Part shown: one piece after another, positions 51,759-60,617 of the stretch
Layout of the letters: every line of letters begins with the position of its first letter
Numbering within the stretch: the stretch's first letter is position 1
NCBI RefSeq assembly: GCF_007858445.1
Contig: NZ_VIGV01000003.1
Coordinates: 496,001 to 560,000, forward strand
DNA length: 64,000 bases
Direction: 5' to 3'
Source: Tsukamurella sputi
Lineage (GTDB): Bacteria > Actinomycetota > Actinomycetes > Mycobacteriales > Mycobacteriaceae
Program-made: the position numbers and the translations under genes
The notes under the pieces: generated by a model
Databases searched by the model: none
Seen by the model: only the letters and a program-made list of their open reading frames with translations
Told to the model about the DNA's origin: nothing

Positions 51759-52208
51759 ATGGACCAGTCGACGGATCGTCCGACCACTTCGACGGGGCGA
51801 CTCGCCCGGGGCGCGTTCGCCCTTCTCGCGGCGGGAGCGCTCGCGCTCGGTGCCGCGGGCTGCGATGACGGCCGCACGGACACCCCCGCCGCGACGGTCA
51901 CGCTCCCCGCGACCTTCCCCAAGGACGAGGTGCCGCTCGTCGACGGCAACCTCATCGACGCGGGTGAGCGCTCGCAGGGCGGCGTCACCGTCTTCAACGT
52001 GACGGTGCAGGCCGGTGACGGCGGATACGAGAAGGCGAAGCGCAAGCTCACCGACGCGGGCTACACGGCGCTCGGCGCCGGCGCGGGCGGCCCCGAGAAC
52101 GCCTCGCAGTCCGCCCAGTTCTCCGGCAAGGGCTACGTGATCACCGTGAGCTCGGTGCAGGCCGCGGCCGTCCCCAACGCCGTCTTCTACTCGGTCAGCA
52201 AAACGTAG
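51759..52208 (+). CDS. Small lipoprotein of unknown function
   Basis: Predicted secreted lipoprotein of 149 residues. Basic start, hydrophobic helix and lipobox GAAGC near residue 36, then about 110 external residues without a family I recognise: a strand-rich domain with VPLVDGNLIDAGERSQGGVTVFNVTVQAGDGGYEKAKRKLTDAGYTAL, in pieces. ATG 51759 is preceded by GGGAGC; an upstream ATG (51705) would overlap the mnhA start on the other strand and puts the signal peptide too deep. Divergent from the Mrp operon by ~50 bp, so the two may share control. Confidence 0.78.
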   Translation: MDQSTDRPTTSTGRLARGAFALLAAGALALGAAGCDDGRTDTPAATVTLPATFPKDEVPLVDGNLIDAGERSQGGVTVFNVTVQAGDGGYEKAKRKLTDAGYTALGAGAGGPENASQSAQFSGKGYVITVSSVQAAAVPNAVFYSVSKT

Positions 52209-52452
52209 CGCGTTCCCGAACCGGGTCAGGAATCGACGACGGCGAAGTATTTCCGGCCTGACCTCGTTGAACGCCGGTTTCCGAGCCGGTTCCTCCACAC
52301 AGATGCGTACCTAACGTGTTCTGTCCAGGAGGTTCTCGCTCTGGTCCGCAAGGGCTGGCACCGGGGAGTGACCGATTTCTGAAACCGGGCTCCCGCTCGA
52401 TCACGGGGGAACTGCTTCGCTCCGTGTCTCCTGAGACCCGGTTTCTGAACCG
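52209..52452. repeat. Repeat-rich non-coding stretch with CCGGTTTC/GAAACCGG words
   Basis: A 244-bp gap between convergent genes, less GC-rich than the surroundings and with no plausible reading frame. The word family GAACCGG/GAAACCGG/CCGGTTTC/CCGGTTCC occurs at about 52218, 52274, 52287, 52381, 52437 and 52446. The best inverted pair is GAAACCGGG (52381-52389) with CCCGGTTTC (52437-52445), which would form a 9-bp stem over a 47-base loop. TTCTGAAACC and TTTCTGAACC also repeat nearly directly. Could be a terminator complex, a small RNA, or a degraded mobile element end. Confidence 0.6.
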
Positions 52453-54672
52453 CTACCCCCGACGGTCCGCGTAGGCCTGCAGGTCCGCGACCTGCGCGGG
52501 GTCGAGCGAGGGCCGCACGGCCTGCCGCGCCGCCTCCACATCCGCCGCCGTGACGGTCGCGGCATCCAGGTCGCGCCGCATCGCGGTGAGCGCGGCCTCG
52601 CGCAGCAGCGCGCTGCAGTCCGCGGCCGAGTAGCCGTCCAACTGCTCGGCGAGCGCCGGCAGGTCCACGTCGTCGGCCAGCGGGATCGACCGCGAGCTGG
52701 TCCGCAGGATCTCCGCGCGGGCCTCGGCGTCCGGCGGCGGCACGAAGATCAGCCGCTCCAACCGGCCGGGCCGCAGCAGCGCCGGATCGACGAGATCGGG
52801 GCGGTTCGTCGCGCCCAGCACCACCACGTCGCGGAGGGGTTCGGCACCGTCGAGCTCGGTGAGCAGCGCGGCGACCACCTTGTCGCCCACCCCGGAGTCG
52901 CTCGACTGCCCGCGGCGCGGGGCCAGGGCGTCGACCTCGTCGAGGAAGATCAGCGACGGTGCGCTGCCGCGGGCCCGGGCGAAGAGGTCGCGGACGGCCT
53001 TCTCCGATTCGCCGACCCACTTGTTCATCAGCTCCGCGCCCTTGACCGCGTGCACCGACAGCTGGCCCGATGCCGCGAGCGCTCGGACCACGAAGGTCTT
53101 GCCGCAGCCGGGCGGGCCGTAGAGCAGCACGCCGCGCGGCGGCTCGACGCCGAGGCGGGCGAAGGTGTCGGGGTGGCGCAGCGGCCACAGCACCGTCTCG
53201 GTGAGCGCCTGCTTGGTCTCGACCATGTCGCCCACGTCGTCGAGGGTGATCGATCCGACGGAGACCTCCTCCGTCGCGGACCGGGACACCGGCCGGATCA
53301 CGCTCAGCGCGCCGAGCAGGTCGGGCTGAGTGATGGAGATGGCGGCGTCCGTCCCGACCACGCGGGCGGCCGCCCGCAACGCGCCCTCGCGGCACAGTGC
53401 GGCCAGGTCGGCCGCCACGAAGCCGGGCGCCCGCAGCGCGATCTCGTGCAGGTCCAGCTCCGACGTCGGCGCCTCGCGCAGGAGCAGGTCCAGCAGCTGT
53501 TCCCGCTGCTTCGCATCCGGCAGGTCTACGGTGACCGTGCGCTCGGCCAGGTCGGGCTCGCGCAGCCGCGAGTCCAGCTCGCCGGGCGCGGAGGTGGTCG
53601 CGAGCAGCGCGACCCGCGGCGTGGCGACGGCCCGTCGGAGTTCGTCGAGGATCATCGGCGAGACCGGTTCGCGGGTGGCGGGCAGCAGCGCCTCCACGTC
53701 GCGGACCAGCAGCGCCGCCCCGGAACCATCGACGTGCTCTCGCACGCGCGCCACCGCGTCGCGCACCCGCGCCAGCCGGGCCTGCGGCTCGAGCGCGCCG
53801 GTCAGCGCACCGTCGAGCTCCACGAGGGGCCGCGGCGCCACGACGGACCGCGCGACGGTGGCCTTGCCGCCGCCCGTCGGGCCGGTGATGAGCACGCCGA
53901 GGCGGGCGGGTGCGCCCAGCTTCTCCAACAGCTCCGGCTCGTCGAGCGCGAGCGAGAGCCACTCGGTGAGGCGGCGGACCGCGCTCTCCGCGCCGACCAG
54001 GTCCCCGACGGGGCGCACCGGCGGCGTCTCGACGTCGGGCACCTCCTCCGTGAAGGTCACTGTCTCCGCCGGGCCGGTCTCGGCCGCCGCGGGGACGGCG
54101 ACACCGGATTCGTCCGCCCACAGCACCGCGGAGTTCGGCTGCACGGACACCGGGCCGGGAGCGGGATCGACGGAGACCACGGTGAGCAGCTCGTTCGTCC
54201 AGGTGATCCCGACCAGCCGCGAGAGCTGCTGGACGGCCTCCGCCGTCGACGTTCCGGGACCGAGGTCGCGCGGCAGCAGCGAGACGCTGTCGCCGGGCAT
54301 CATCACCTTGCCGAGCAGCGCCTGCCGCAGGGCCGCGCCGTCGAGGGCGTTGCGGGTGAGCGCGCTGCCGCGCAGCAGCACGCGCTTGGCCCCGTAGACG
54401 GTGGCGGGCGAGATCACGACGGTCGCGTCCTCACGGAGGCCGCAGTTGGTGATGGTCAGCTCGTCCAGGAGAGCGACTCCCGGCGCGGATCCGACGGGTG
54501 CGGCCGCGACGACCGCCGCGGTGCGGCGCGCGCCGAGCAGTTCGATCCCGTCCCACTCGCGCAGGCCGAGCGCCGCGAGGGCCTCGGGATGGATCCGGAC
54601 GATGCCCCGTCGCGCCTCGAGGGCCGAGGTCTGCAGGCGGACGGTGAGCGAGAGGGTCGACACGCCGTCCAC
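52453..54672 (-). CDS. CDC48/p97-like AAA ATPase
   Basis: Two-AAA-domain ATPase of 739 residues (Rv0435c-like). The N-terminal ~190 residues hold a double-psi-barrel/CDC48-N type substrate domain. D1 (~230-440) has Walker A GPTGGGKAT (Ala replaces Thr/Ser next to Lys) and a weak Walker B (LLVRDVEALLP, Asp-Val-Glu instead of Asp-Glu). D2 (~490-700) is intact: GPPGCGKTF, LIFLDEVDALAP, GATNRPDLVDPALLRPGRLE. So D2 is probably the working motor and D1 mainly structural. GTG start at 54672. Linked conserved neighbours pssA and psd lie upstream on the same strand. Confidence 0.92.
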   Translation of the reverse strand: MDGVSTLSLTVRLQTSALEARRGIVRIHPEALAALGLREWDGIELLGARRTAAVVAAAPVGSAPGVALLDELTITNCGLREDATVVISPATVYGAKRVLLRGSALTRNALDGAALRQALLGKVMMPGDSVSLLPRDLGPGTSTAEAVQQLSRLVGITWTNELLTVVSVDPAPGPVSVQPNSAVLWADESGVAVPAAAETGPAETVTFTEEVPDVETPPVRPVGDLVGAESAVRRLTEWLSLALDEPELLEKLGAPARLGVLITGPTGGGKATVARSVVAPRPLVELDGALTGALEPQARLARVRDAVARVREHVDGSGAALLVRDVEALLPATREPVSPMILDELRRAVATPRVALLATTSAPGELDSRLREPDLAERTVTVDLPDAKQREQLLDLLLREAPTSELDLHEIALRAPGFVAADLAALCREGALRAAARVVGTDAAISITQPDLLGALSVIRPVSRSATEEVSVGSITLDDVGDMVETKQALTETVLWPLRHPDTFARLGVEPPRGVLLYGPPGCGKTFVVRALAASGQLSVHAVKGAELMNKWVGESEKAVRDLFARARGSAPSLIFLDEVDALAPRRGQSSDSGVGDKVVAALLTELDGAEPLRDVVVLGATNRPDLVDPALLRPGRLERLIFVPPPDAEARAEILRTSSRSIPLADDVDLPALAEQLDGYSAADCSALLREAALTAMRRDLDAATVTAADVEAARQAVRPSLDPAQVADLQAYADRRG

Positions 54673-54714
54673 ACTAGTTCGCGATGCCGCCGGTCGGCGG
54701 CCCGCGCGGCGGCG

Positions 54715-55611
54715 TCAGTCCTCGCGGGTGGGGCGGCGCAGGCCCAGGCGGGCGGCGGACCGTCGGGGACCACGTCCAACGGTGGCGGCCCGACGGTTGG
54801 GACGCACCGCGCGCCGCTGCTCGCGGCGCATCTGCCGCCGCTCCGCGGGCTTGTTGTCCCAGGCCTCGGGTCGGGCGACGACCCAGCGCTTGGACCGCCA
54901 CGCGAAGGGGATGTGCAGCAGGTAGATCGCGATCACCACGAGCAGCGCGATGTACGGGTAGGTGAGGATCAGCGCGGCCAGGCCCGCGACCAGCACGAGC
55001 ACGCCGGCGGCCTTCGCGGGCTGCACCGTCATGGTCTTGAAGCTGGACGTGGGGATGCGCGAGACCGTCAGCGCTGCGACGAACAGCGTCCACACCGCGA
55101 CGGTGGGGGTGCTGACCCACCAGCCGTCGCCCCACTCCTGGCGGGCCGCCAGCGGGGCCAGCACCAGCAGCGCCCCGGCGGGCGCGGGCACGCCGACGAA
55201 GAAGTCCTTGGTGTACGCGGGTGCCGTCGGGTCGGCGGCGAGGGTGTTGAACCGCGCGAGCCGCAGCACCATCGCCACCACGAAGAGCAGCGCCACGATC
55301 CAGCCGGCGGGCGAGCCGGGGAAGCACACGAAGTACAGGATCAGCGCCGGCGTCACGCCGAAGTTGATGGCGTCGGCCAGGGAGTCCAGCTCAGCGCCGA
55401 TCTTCGTCGAGGCGCCCAGCAGGCGGGCCACGCGGCCGTCGAGACCGTCGAGGATCGCGGCGACCACGACCAGCATGAGCGCCAGGTCGACCTTGCCGTC
55501 CGCGGCGAAGCGCACGCCCGTGAGGCCCGAGCAGAGGGCGGCCACCGTCAGAACGGACGGCAGGATCATGACGCCGACGGGGCGGTGCTGCTCGGCGGGC
55601 GACTCGGTCAC
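54715..55611 (-). CDS. pssA: CDP-diacylglycerol-serine O-phosphatidyltransferase
   Basis: Makes phosphatidylserine from CDP-diacylglycerol and serine. The 298-residue membrane enzyme has the full CDP-alcohol phosphotransferase signature DGLDGRVARLLGASTKIGAELDSLAD (Asp-x2-Asp-Gly-x2-Ala-Arg-x8-Gly-x3-Asp-x3-Asp) near residue 55 and about eight helices. C-terminal ~55 residues are an Arg-rich tail. GTG 55611 overlaps the psd stop (GTGA), so serine phospholipid is made and decarboxylated by a coupled pair. Confidence 0.95.
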   Translation of the reverse strand: MTESPAEQHRPVGVMILPSVLTVAALCSGLTGVRFAADGKVDLALMLVVVAAILDGLDGRVARLLGASTKIGAELDSLADAINFGVTPALILYFVCFPGSPAGWIVALLFVVAMVLRLARFNTLAADPTAPAYTKDFFVGVPAPAGALLVLAPLAARQEWGDGWWVSTPTVAVWTLFVAALTVSRIPTSSFKTMTVQPAKAAGVLVLVAGLAALILTYPYIALLVVIAIYLLHIPFAWRSKRWVVARPEAWDNKPAERRQMRREQRRAVRPNRRAATVGRGPRRSAARLGLRRPTRED

Positions 55612-56330
55612 GGCAGTCGCGCGATCACGGTCTCGGCCGCCACCGCGCGCTGGCCGCTGTAGACGGTCAGCTCGGTGCCGGCGGGGAAGTAGGTGTCGAC
55701 GCGGGAACCGAACCGGATGATGCCGTAGGTCTCGCCCAGTTCCAGGGTGTCGCCGGGCGCGCAGTCGGTGCGGATGCGGCGCGCCACCAGGCCCGCGATC
55801 TGGACGACGCCGACGGGGCCGTGCTCGGTGGCCAGACGCACCGTGGTGCGTTCGTTGGCATCGCTGGCCTCGGGGAGGTCGGCGGAGAGGAACTTCCCAT
55901 CGGTGTGCACCACGGAGTCGACGACGCCCGCCAGGGGCGCCCGCTGCACGTGCGCGTCGAACACCGACAGGAAGATCGAGACGCGGGGGAGGGGCTGATC
56001 GCCCAGGCCCAGCTCGCGGGGCGGGACGTGCTCGTCGACGAGGGTCACCTCGCCGTCCGCGGGAGCGACGGCGACGCCCTCCTGCGTGGGCGTCACGCGC
56101 GGCGGATGCCGGAAGAAGGCGGCACATGCGGCGGCGGTGACCAGGGCGGGAACCCGGATCCAGCCCTTGCGGTAGCCGACCGCCGCCACCCCGAGGGAGC
56201 CCGCGATGAACGGGGTCCCCGCGGGGTGCAGCGGCGGAACGGTGTGCCGGATCAGCTCGGTGATGTGCTCGATACCGGTGGAGTGCTCGGTCAGATGCCC
56301 GTCGACCGGCGTGCGAGGTCGGCGCGCCAC
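55608..56330 (-). CDS. psd: Phosphatidylserine decarboxylase proenzyme
   Basis: Converts phosphatidylserine to phosphatidylethanolamine. It is 240 residues of the short PSD-A-type. One or two N-terminal helices, FFRHPPRVTPTQEGVAVAPADGEV, SIFLSVFDAHVQRAPLAGVV, and the self-cleavage site RFGSRVD near residue 210, where the Ser becomes the pyruvoyl group. GTG start at 56330. Overlaps pssA by four bases. Confidence 0.95.
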   Translation of the reverse strand: MARRPRTPVDGHLTEHSTGIEHITELIRHTVPPLHPAGTPFIAGSLGVAAVGYRKGWIRVPALVTAAACAAFFRHPPRVTPTQEGVAVAPADGEVTLVDEHVPPRELGLGDQPLPRVSIFLSVFDAHVQRAPLAGVVDSVVHTDGKFLSADLPEASDANERTTVRLATEHGPVGVVQIAGLVARRIRTDCAPGDTLELGETYGIIRFGSRVDTYFPAGTELTVYSGQRAVAAETVIARLP

Positions 56331-56389
56331 CTAACTTCCCTTCGATGCAGTGCTCATGTCGGGTGACATTCTCGCACCCGACGGGTCGA

Positions 56390-56698
56390 TCACTTGCGTC
56401 CGGTGACCAGCTTCACGATGAAGAGCAGGATGCAGGCGCCGGCGATGGCGGTGAAGAAGGTGAACCAGTAGCCGCCGCCCTCGACGTTGACTCCGACCAG
56501 CTTCAGCAGGAAGCCGCCGAGCACGCCGCCGACGATGCCGACGACGATGTTGAGGAAGATGCCCTGGTCCTTGTCGGTGCCCATGAACTTGCTGGCGATC
56601 CAGCCGGCGAGGCCGCCGATGACGATCCATGCGATCCAACCGACCTTCGCGACGCCCGCAGCGGCGAGCAGGGCGGTGTCTGCGTACTGCGTGATCAT
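56390..56698 (-). CDS. GlsB/YeaQ/YmgE-family membrane protein
   Basis: Small membrane protein of 102 residues with about three helices: WIAWIVIGGLAGWIASKFMGTDK, then GIFLNIVVGIVGGVLGGFLLKLVGV and FFTAIAGACILLFIVKLV. The G-x-x-A-G-W-x-A and N-x-x-V-G-I-x-G-x-x-x-G-G signatures are those of the GlsB/YeaQ family, stress-induced proteins with unknown mechanism. Upstream of psd-pssA by 59 bp and 9 bp behind moeA, all on one strand. Confidence 0.88.
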   Translation of the reverse strand: MITQYADTALLAAAGVAKVGWIAWIVIGGLAGWIASKFMGTDKDQGIFLNIVVGIVGGVLGGFLLKLVGVNVEGGGYWFTFFTAIAGACILLFIVKLVTGRK

Positions 56699-56707
56699 GT
56701 GTGCCTC

Positions 56708-57922
56708 CTAGTGAGTGCCGGTCAGGTCGATCACGTCCACTGTCGCGCCCTCGGCCAGATGCTCGACCTCGGGCGGAACATCCAGCAGAGCGTCCGCCTG
56801 TGACAACCATCGTAAGTAGTGCGAACCGGACGCGCCGAGAACCGAGACCGAATCGGTACCGTCGTCCTCCGTGCGCAGGAGTCCGCGCAGGTACTGACGT
56901 TTCCCGGGGATCGAGTCCACCGCCTCGGTGAGTCGCGCCCGCCGCCGGGGGCGGTCCGCGGGCAGCCCCATCGCCGCCCGCAGGGCCGGGCGGAGGAAGA
57001 CCTCGAACGAGACCAGGGCACTGACGGGGTTGCCGGGGAAGGTCACGAAGGGCACGCGCACGCCGCCCAGGTCGACGGTGCCGCAGCCCTGCGGCATGCC
57101 CGGTTGCATCGCGACCTTGACGAACTCCACGCCGCGGGCCGCCAGCGCGTCCTTGACCACCTCGTACGCTCCGGCGCTCACGCCGCCGCTGGTGACGACG
57201 AGGTCGACGTCGCCCGCCGCGAGGCGCTCGGCGAGGCGGCCGAGTAGCTCGTCGGCGTGGTCGGTGACGAATCGCAGCACCTCGGCGGTCGCCCCGGCCT
57301 CGCGGAGAGCGCTCGCGAGCATCGGGGCGTTCGACTCGTAGATCTGGCCGGGTCGCAGCGGCACACCCGGCTCGACCAGCTCGGATCCGGTGGACAGAAC
57401 GGCGACGTGCAACGGAGCGGAGACGCGGACCGTCGAGTACCCGAGCGCCGCCAGGAGCCCGACGGTCGCGGGAACGATCCGTTCGCCGCCGCGCACCGCG
57501 ACCTCGCCGGCCTCGATGTCACTGCCCGCGGCGCGGAAGAACCGGCCGGGCTCGGGCGACTCGTCGATCCGGACCTGCTCGGTCCCGCCGTCGGTCCGCT
57601 CGACCGGGACGATGGCGTCGGCACCGTCGGGCAGGGGAGCTCCGGTCATGATGCGGCACGCGGCTCGCGCGGGAAGAGAGGGCACGTCGACGCGCCCCGC
57701 GGGCACGTCGAAGGCGACCGGAAGCACCGCGCCCGCGGTGGCGTCGGCAGCGCGGACGGCGTAGCCGTCCATCGCGGAATTGGTGAAGGGCGGCAGCGAG
57801 ATCGGTGCGACGAGATCGCGTGCGACGGTCAGGCCGACGGCCTGCTCGGGAGCCAGGTCGACGATCCGTGGCCGCGGCACCACCGCCGCGACCGCGCCCC
57901 GGTGCTCGTCGACGGACCTCAT
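56708..57922 (-). CDS. moeA: Molybdopterin molybdenumtransferase
   Basis: Inserts molybdate into adenylylated molybdopterin. It is 404 residues in the four-domain MoeA layout, with SLPPFTNSAMDGYAV, RIMTGAPLPDGADAIVPVE, VLSTGSELVEPG, DLVVTSGGVSAGAYEVVKD and FVTFPGNPVSALVSFEVFLRPAL. ATG 57922 shares one base with the peptidase stop. From memory this position equals moeA2 of M. tuberculosis, between psd and groEL2. No other molybdenum-cofactor gene is in the window. Confidence 0.94.
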   Translation of the reverse strand: MRSVDEHRGAVAAVVPRPRIVDLAPEQAVGLTVARDLVAPISLPPFTNSAMDGYAVRAADATAGAVLPVAFDVPAGRVDVPSLPARAACRIMTGAPLPDGADAIVPVERTDGGTEQVRIDESPEPGRFFRAAGSDIEAGEVAVRGGERIVPATVGLLAALGYSTVRVSAPLHVAVLSTGSELVEPGVPLRPGQIYESNAPMLASALREAGATAEVLRFVTDHADELLGRLAERLAAGDVDLVVTSGGVSAGAYEVVKDALAARGVEFVKVAMQPGMPQGCGTVDLGGVRVPFVTFPGNPVSALVSFEVFLRPALRAAMGLPADRPRRRARLTEAVDSIPGKRQYLRGLLRTEDDGTDSVSVLGASGSHYLRWLSQADALLDVPPEVEHLAEGATVDVIDLTGTH

Positions 57923-59301
57923 CAGGCGCGGGCTCCGGCGAGGCGGGTGAGCAGCAGAGCCTCGGCGAGGGCGGTGCGCCGCAGCTCCTCGGGGTCGACG
58001 GACTCGTTGGGCGCGTGGATCCGGCACTGCGGCTCCTCGACGCCGAGCAATGCGATCTCGGCGTTCGGAGCGGCCTTGCGCAGCTGCGTGCACAGCGGGA
58101 TCGACCCGCCCTGGCCGCTGAAGGCGACCTCGGCACCGTCGTAGGCCTCCGTGAGCGCGGCGCGGAGCACGGCGTAGGCGGGGCCGGTGGTCTCGGCGGC
58201 GAAGGGCTCGCCGACGGACTCGACGTGCGCGTCCACGTGCGCGCCCCAGGGCGCGTTGTTGCGCAGGTGTGCGAGCAGCAGGTCGGCGGCGGCGCGCGGG
58301 TCGGTGCCCGGGGGAACCCGCAGGTTGAGCAGCGCGGCGACGCGCGGCGCGATCGCGGCGGCGGCCGTGGCGGTCGCGGGTGCGTCGAGCCCGATGACGG
58401 TGACGGCCGGCCGCGCCCACAGCTGATCGGCGATGGTCCCGGAGCCGAGGATCGCCGTGTCGTCGAAGAGCGCGGCGTCGGCGGCGAACTGCGCCTCGTC
58501 GTAGGGCTCCCCGGCCCAGCGGGCGGAGGCGTCGAGGCCGTCGATCGTGGTGTTGCCGAAGCCGTCGCGCAGCGTCGCGAGCAGCGCGATGAGGGCCGCG
58601 AGGGCGTCGGGTGCGGCGCCGCCGAAGGCGCCGGAGTGCAGGTCGGAGGTGCCGGTGCTGATGTCGACGCGAACGCTTGCGACGCCGCGCAGCGAGGTGG
58701 TCAGGGTAGGCCGCCCGACGGCGACGTTGCCGGTGTCGCCGATGATGATGAGGTCCGCCTGCGCCAGCTCGGGGCGCTCCGCGACGAGGTCCTCGAGGCC
58801 TTCGCCTCCGCCCTCCTCGGAGCCCTCGATGATGATCCGCACGCCCACCGGGAAGGTCCCGTCGGCGCCGCGGGCCGCCCGCAGCGCGGTGAGGTGCGCG
58901 ACGAGGTTGCCCTTGCAGTCGGCGGAGCCGCGGCCGTACCAGCGTTCCGCGCCGTCGGCGCCGGGGCGCGGGGTGAGTGTGAACGGATCGGAGTCCCAGG
59001 CCTCGCGCGGGCCGGGCGGCTGGACGTCGTGGTGGCTGTAGAGCAGCACCGTCGGCGCCCCCTCGGGGGCGGGTGTGTGCCCGACGATCGCGATCGACCC
59101 GTCGGAGGTGGTGACCTGTTCGACACCGTCGATCCCGGCCTCCGCGAAGGCCTTCGCCACCCAGGCCGCCGACGCGGCGTTGGGCTCGGGGCCGAACTCG
59201 GGGGAGTCGTGCACCGACGGATGCGCGACCAGCTCCGCCAGGTCCGACCTGGCCCTCTCCATCAGGTCGGCGACGGTGTCCCGCAGGCTGCGCTCGGTCA
59301 T
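57922..59301 (-). CDS. M20-family metallopeptidase (dipeptidase-like)
   Basis: Zinc-dependent amidohydrolase of 459 residues. Metal/catalytic residues are visible in LLYSHHDVQPPG (H-x-D), GRGSADCKGNLV (bridging Asp), EGSEEGGGEGL (catalytic Glu pair), IIIGDTGN (Asp) and the late CRIHAPNES (His). A dimerisation domain lies at ~200-330 with DLHSGAFGG. Probably cleaves dipeptides or acyl-amino acids in the cytosol. Overlaps moeA by one base; divergent from the lipoprotein at 59376. Confidence 0.92.
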   Translation of the reverse strand: MTERSLRDTVADLMERARSDLAELVAHPSVHDSPEFGPEPNAASAAWVAKAFAEAGIDGVEQVTTSDGSIAIVGHTPAPEGAPTVLLYSHHDVQPPGPREAWDSDPFTLTPRPGADGAERWYGRGSADCKGNLVAHLTALRAARGADGTFPVGVRIIIEGSEEGGGEGLEDLVAERPELAQADLIIIGDTGNVAVGRPTLTTSLRGVASVRVDISTGTSDLHSGAFGGAAPDALAALIALLATLRDGFGNTTIDGLDASARWAGEPYDEAQFAADAALFDDTAILGSGTIADQLWARPAVTVIGLDAPATATAAAAIAPRVAALLNLRVPPGTDPRAAADLLLAHLRNNAPWGAHVDAHVESVGEPFAAETTGPAYAVLRAALTEAYDGAEVAFSGQGGSIPLCTQLRKAAPNAEIALLGVEEPQCRIHAPNESVDPEELRRTALAEALLLTRLAGARA

Positions 59302-59375
59302 CGACTCACCTTAGCGCGGCTTCAGTGCACGACATGCCACTCGTGGTTCACTTGTGTGACCCTGGAGGAGGATCC

Positions 59376-60542
59376 ATGCTGCGAAAGACCTTTGTGGTGA
59401 CGGGGGCGGCGCTGTTGCTCGCGGGCTGTTCGACGACGGTGACGGGTACCCCCGTGGCGGACCCCTCGGGCGTTCCGCGACCGGACACCGGTTCGTACGC
59501 CACCGAGCCCCGGGCGGTCGGCCCGATGACGGAGAAGGTGCAGGCCGCAGCGGAGGGCTTCCGGATGGTGGAGATCATTCCGCTTGCTCCCGACATCGAC
59601 GGCGCGGTGCGGTACGGCGGCACGCCGGGCGTCGGCAGGCTCTCGGGCATCATCGGCTCCACCTTCGGCGACGGCGTCAGCAAGGTGCTCGAAGGTCTGG
59701 AGGTCGGGGCGTACACCTCGGCGGGCGACAGGGCGCCGGGTTCCGACGCGACGGTGATGGGGCGGAGCCTGATCATGGGGGTGTTCCGGTTCAAGGACGA
59801 CGCGGCCGCGCGGGCCGCGGTCGACAACCCGGCGCTCTTCGTGGCGGACAAGGCGATCGGCAGCGACAAGCCGACGCCGAAGGTGGCGGTCACCGTACCG
59901 GGGTACACGGACGCGAAGGCCTACTCGGAGACCACTTCGTCCACCAGATCCATGGTCGGACTCGTCGCGAACGGGCGGTACGTCCTCGCCAGTTGGACGA
60001 GCGGCCCCGTGGAGTGGATCAAGAAGTTCTTCGACCTGCAGATCCCCGCTCTGAAGAGTTTCGTGCCGACGCCGGTGGACAAGTTCTCCACCCTCACCCG
60101 TGACCACGACGATCTGCTGAAGTACACGATCGCCGAGCAGAGCGCCACCGTCTTCCAGGCCACGTTGCCGGCCCGAACCTTGTTGCCCGCGCAGACGGAC
60201 ATCTCCGCCGCGAAGCAGGACCTCGCCGATACGGGCGTCGACTACATCGCGAACGCGGGCAACACCGTCTATCGGGCGAAGGACGCGGCGGGGGCGAAGA
60301 CGCTCGGCGATCGGTCCATCGCCGAGACCCAGGCGATGCGGAAGGGCTCGACCGAGTCGACGGTGCGCGGTGTCCCGGGCGCACGCTGCCTGAACTCTCC
60401 GACGTACCCGGGTTCGAAGGACACCAGGACGTACTGCACCGTGCCGGTGGGGCGCTATCTCGCCGAGGTCACCGATCGGCAGGAGGCGCGGGCGAAGCAG
60501 GCGATCGGCGCGTCGTACCTGATCCTGCAGCGCGCGAAATGA
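59376..60542 (+). CDS. Lipoprotein of unknown function, tandem copy 1
   Basis: Secreted lipoprotein of 388 residues. Signal peptide with perfect lipobox LLAGC (Cys18), followed by STTVTGTPVADPSGVPRPDTGSYAT. The body has two similar-looking halves with FKDDAAARAAVDNPAL, VPGYTDAKAYSETTS, YVLASWTSGPVEWIKKFFDLQIPALKSFVPTPVDK and a C-terminal Cys pair (ARCLNSPTY ... RTYCTVPVGRY). Paralogous along its whole length to the next gene. ATG 59376 follows GGAGGAGGATCC. Family not identified; such tandem lipoproteins are common in Mycobacteriales. Confidence 0.85.
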   Translation: MLRKTFVVTGAALLLAGCSTTVTGTPVADPSGVPRPDTGSYATEPRAVGPMTEKVQAAAEGFRMVEIIPLAPDIDGAVRYGGTPGVGRLSGIIGSTFGDGVSKVLEGLEVGAYTSAGDRAPGSDATVMGRSLIMGVFRFKDDAAARAAVDNPALFVADKAIGSDKPTPKVAVTVPGYTDAKAYSETTSSTRSMVGLVANGRYVLASWTSGPVEWIKKFFDLQIPALKSFVPTPVDKFSTLTRDHDDLLKYTIAEQSATVFQATLPARTLLPAQTDISAAKQDLADTGVDYIANAGNTVYRAKDAAGAKTLGDRSIAETQAMRKGSTESTVRGVPGARCLNSPTYPGSKDTRTYCTVPVGRYLAEVTDRQEARAKQAIGASYLILQRAK

Positions 60543-60617
60543 GATATCGCGCGCCGCGGTCGGTCCGGGCGGCGAACCTGCATACTTGATCCCGCAGGGG
60601 GCGATATGAGGAGGGCC

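Noticed and set aside
53050-55662. 870-residue forward open frame opposite the AAA ATPase and pssA
   Set aside because: Spans two well-identified genes on the other strand and has no recognisable domain.
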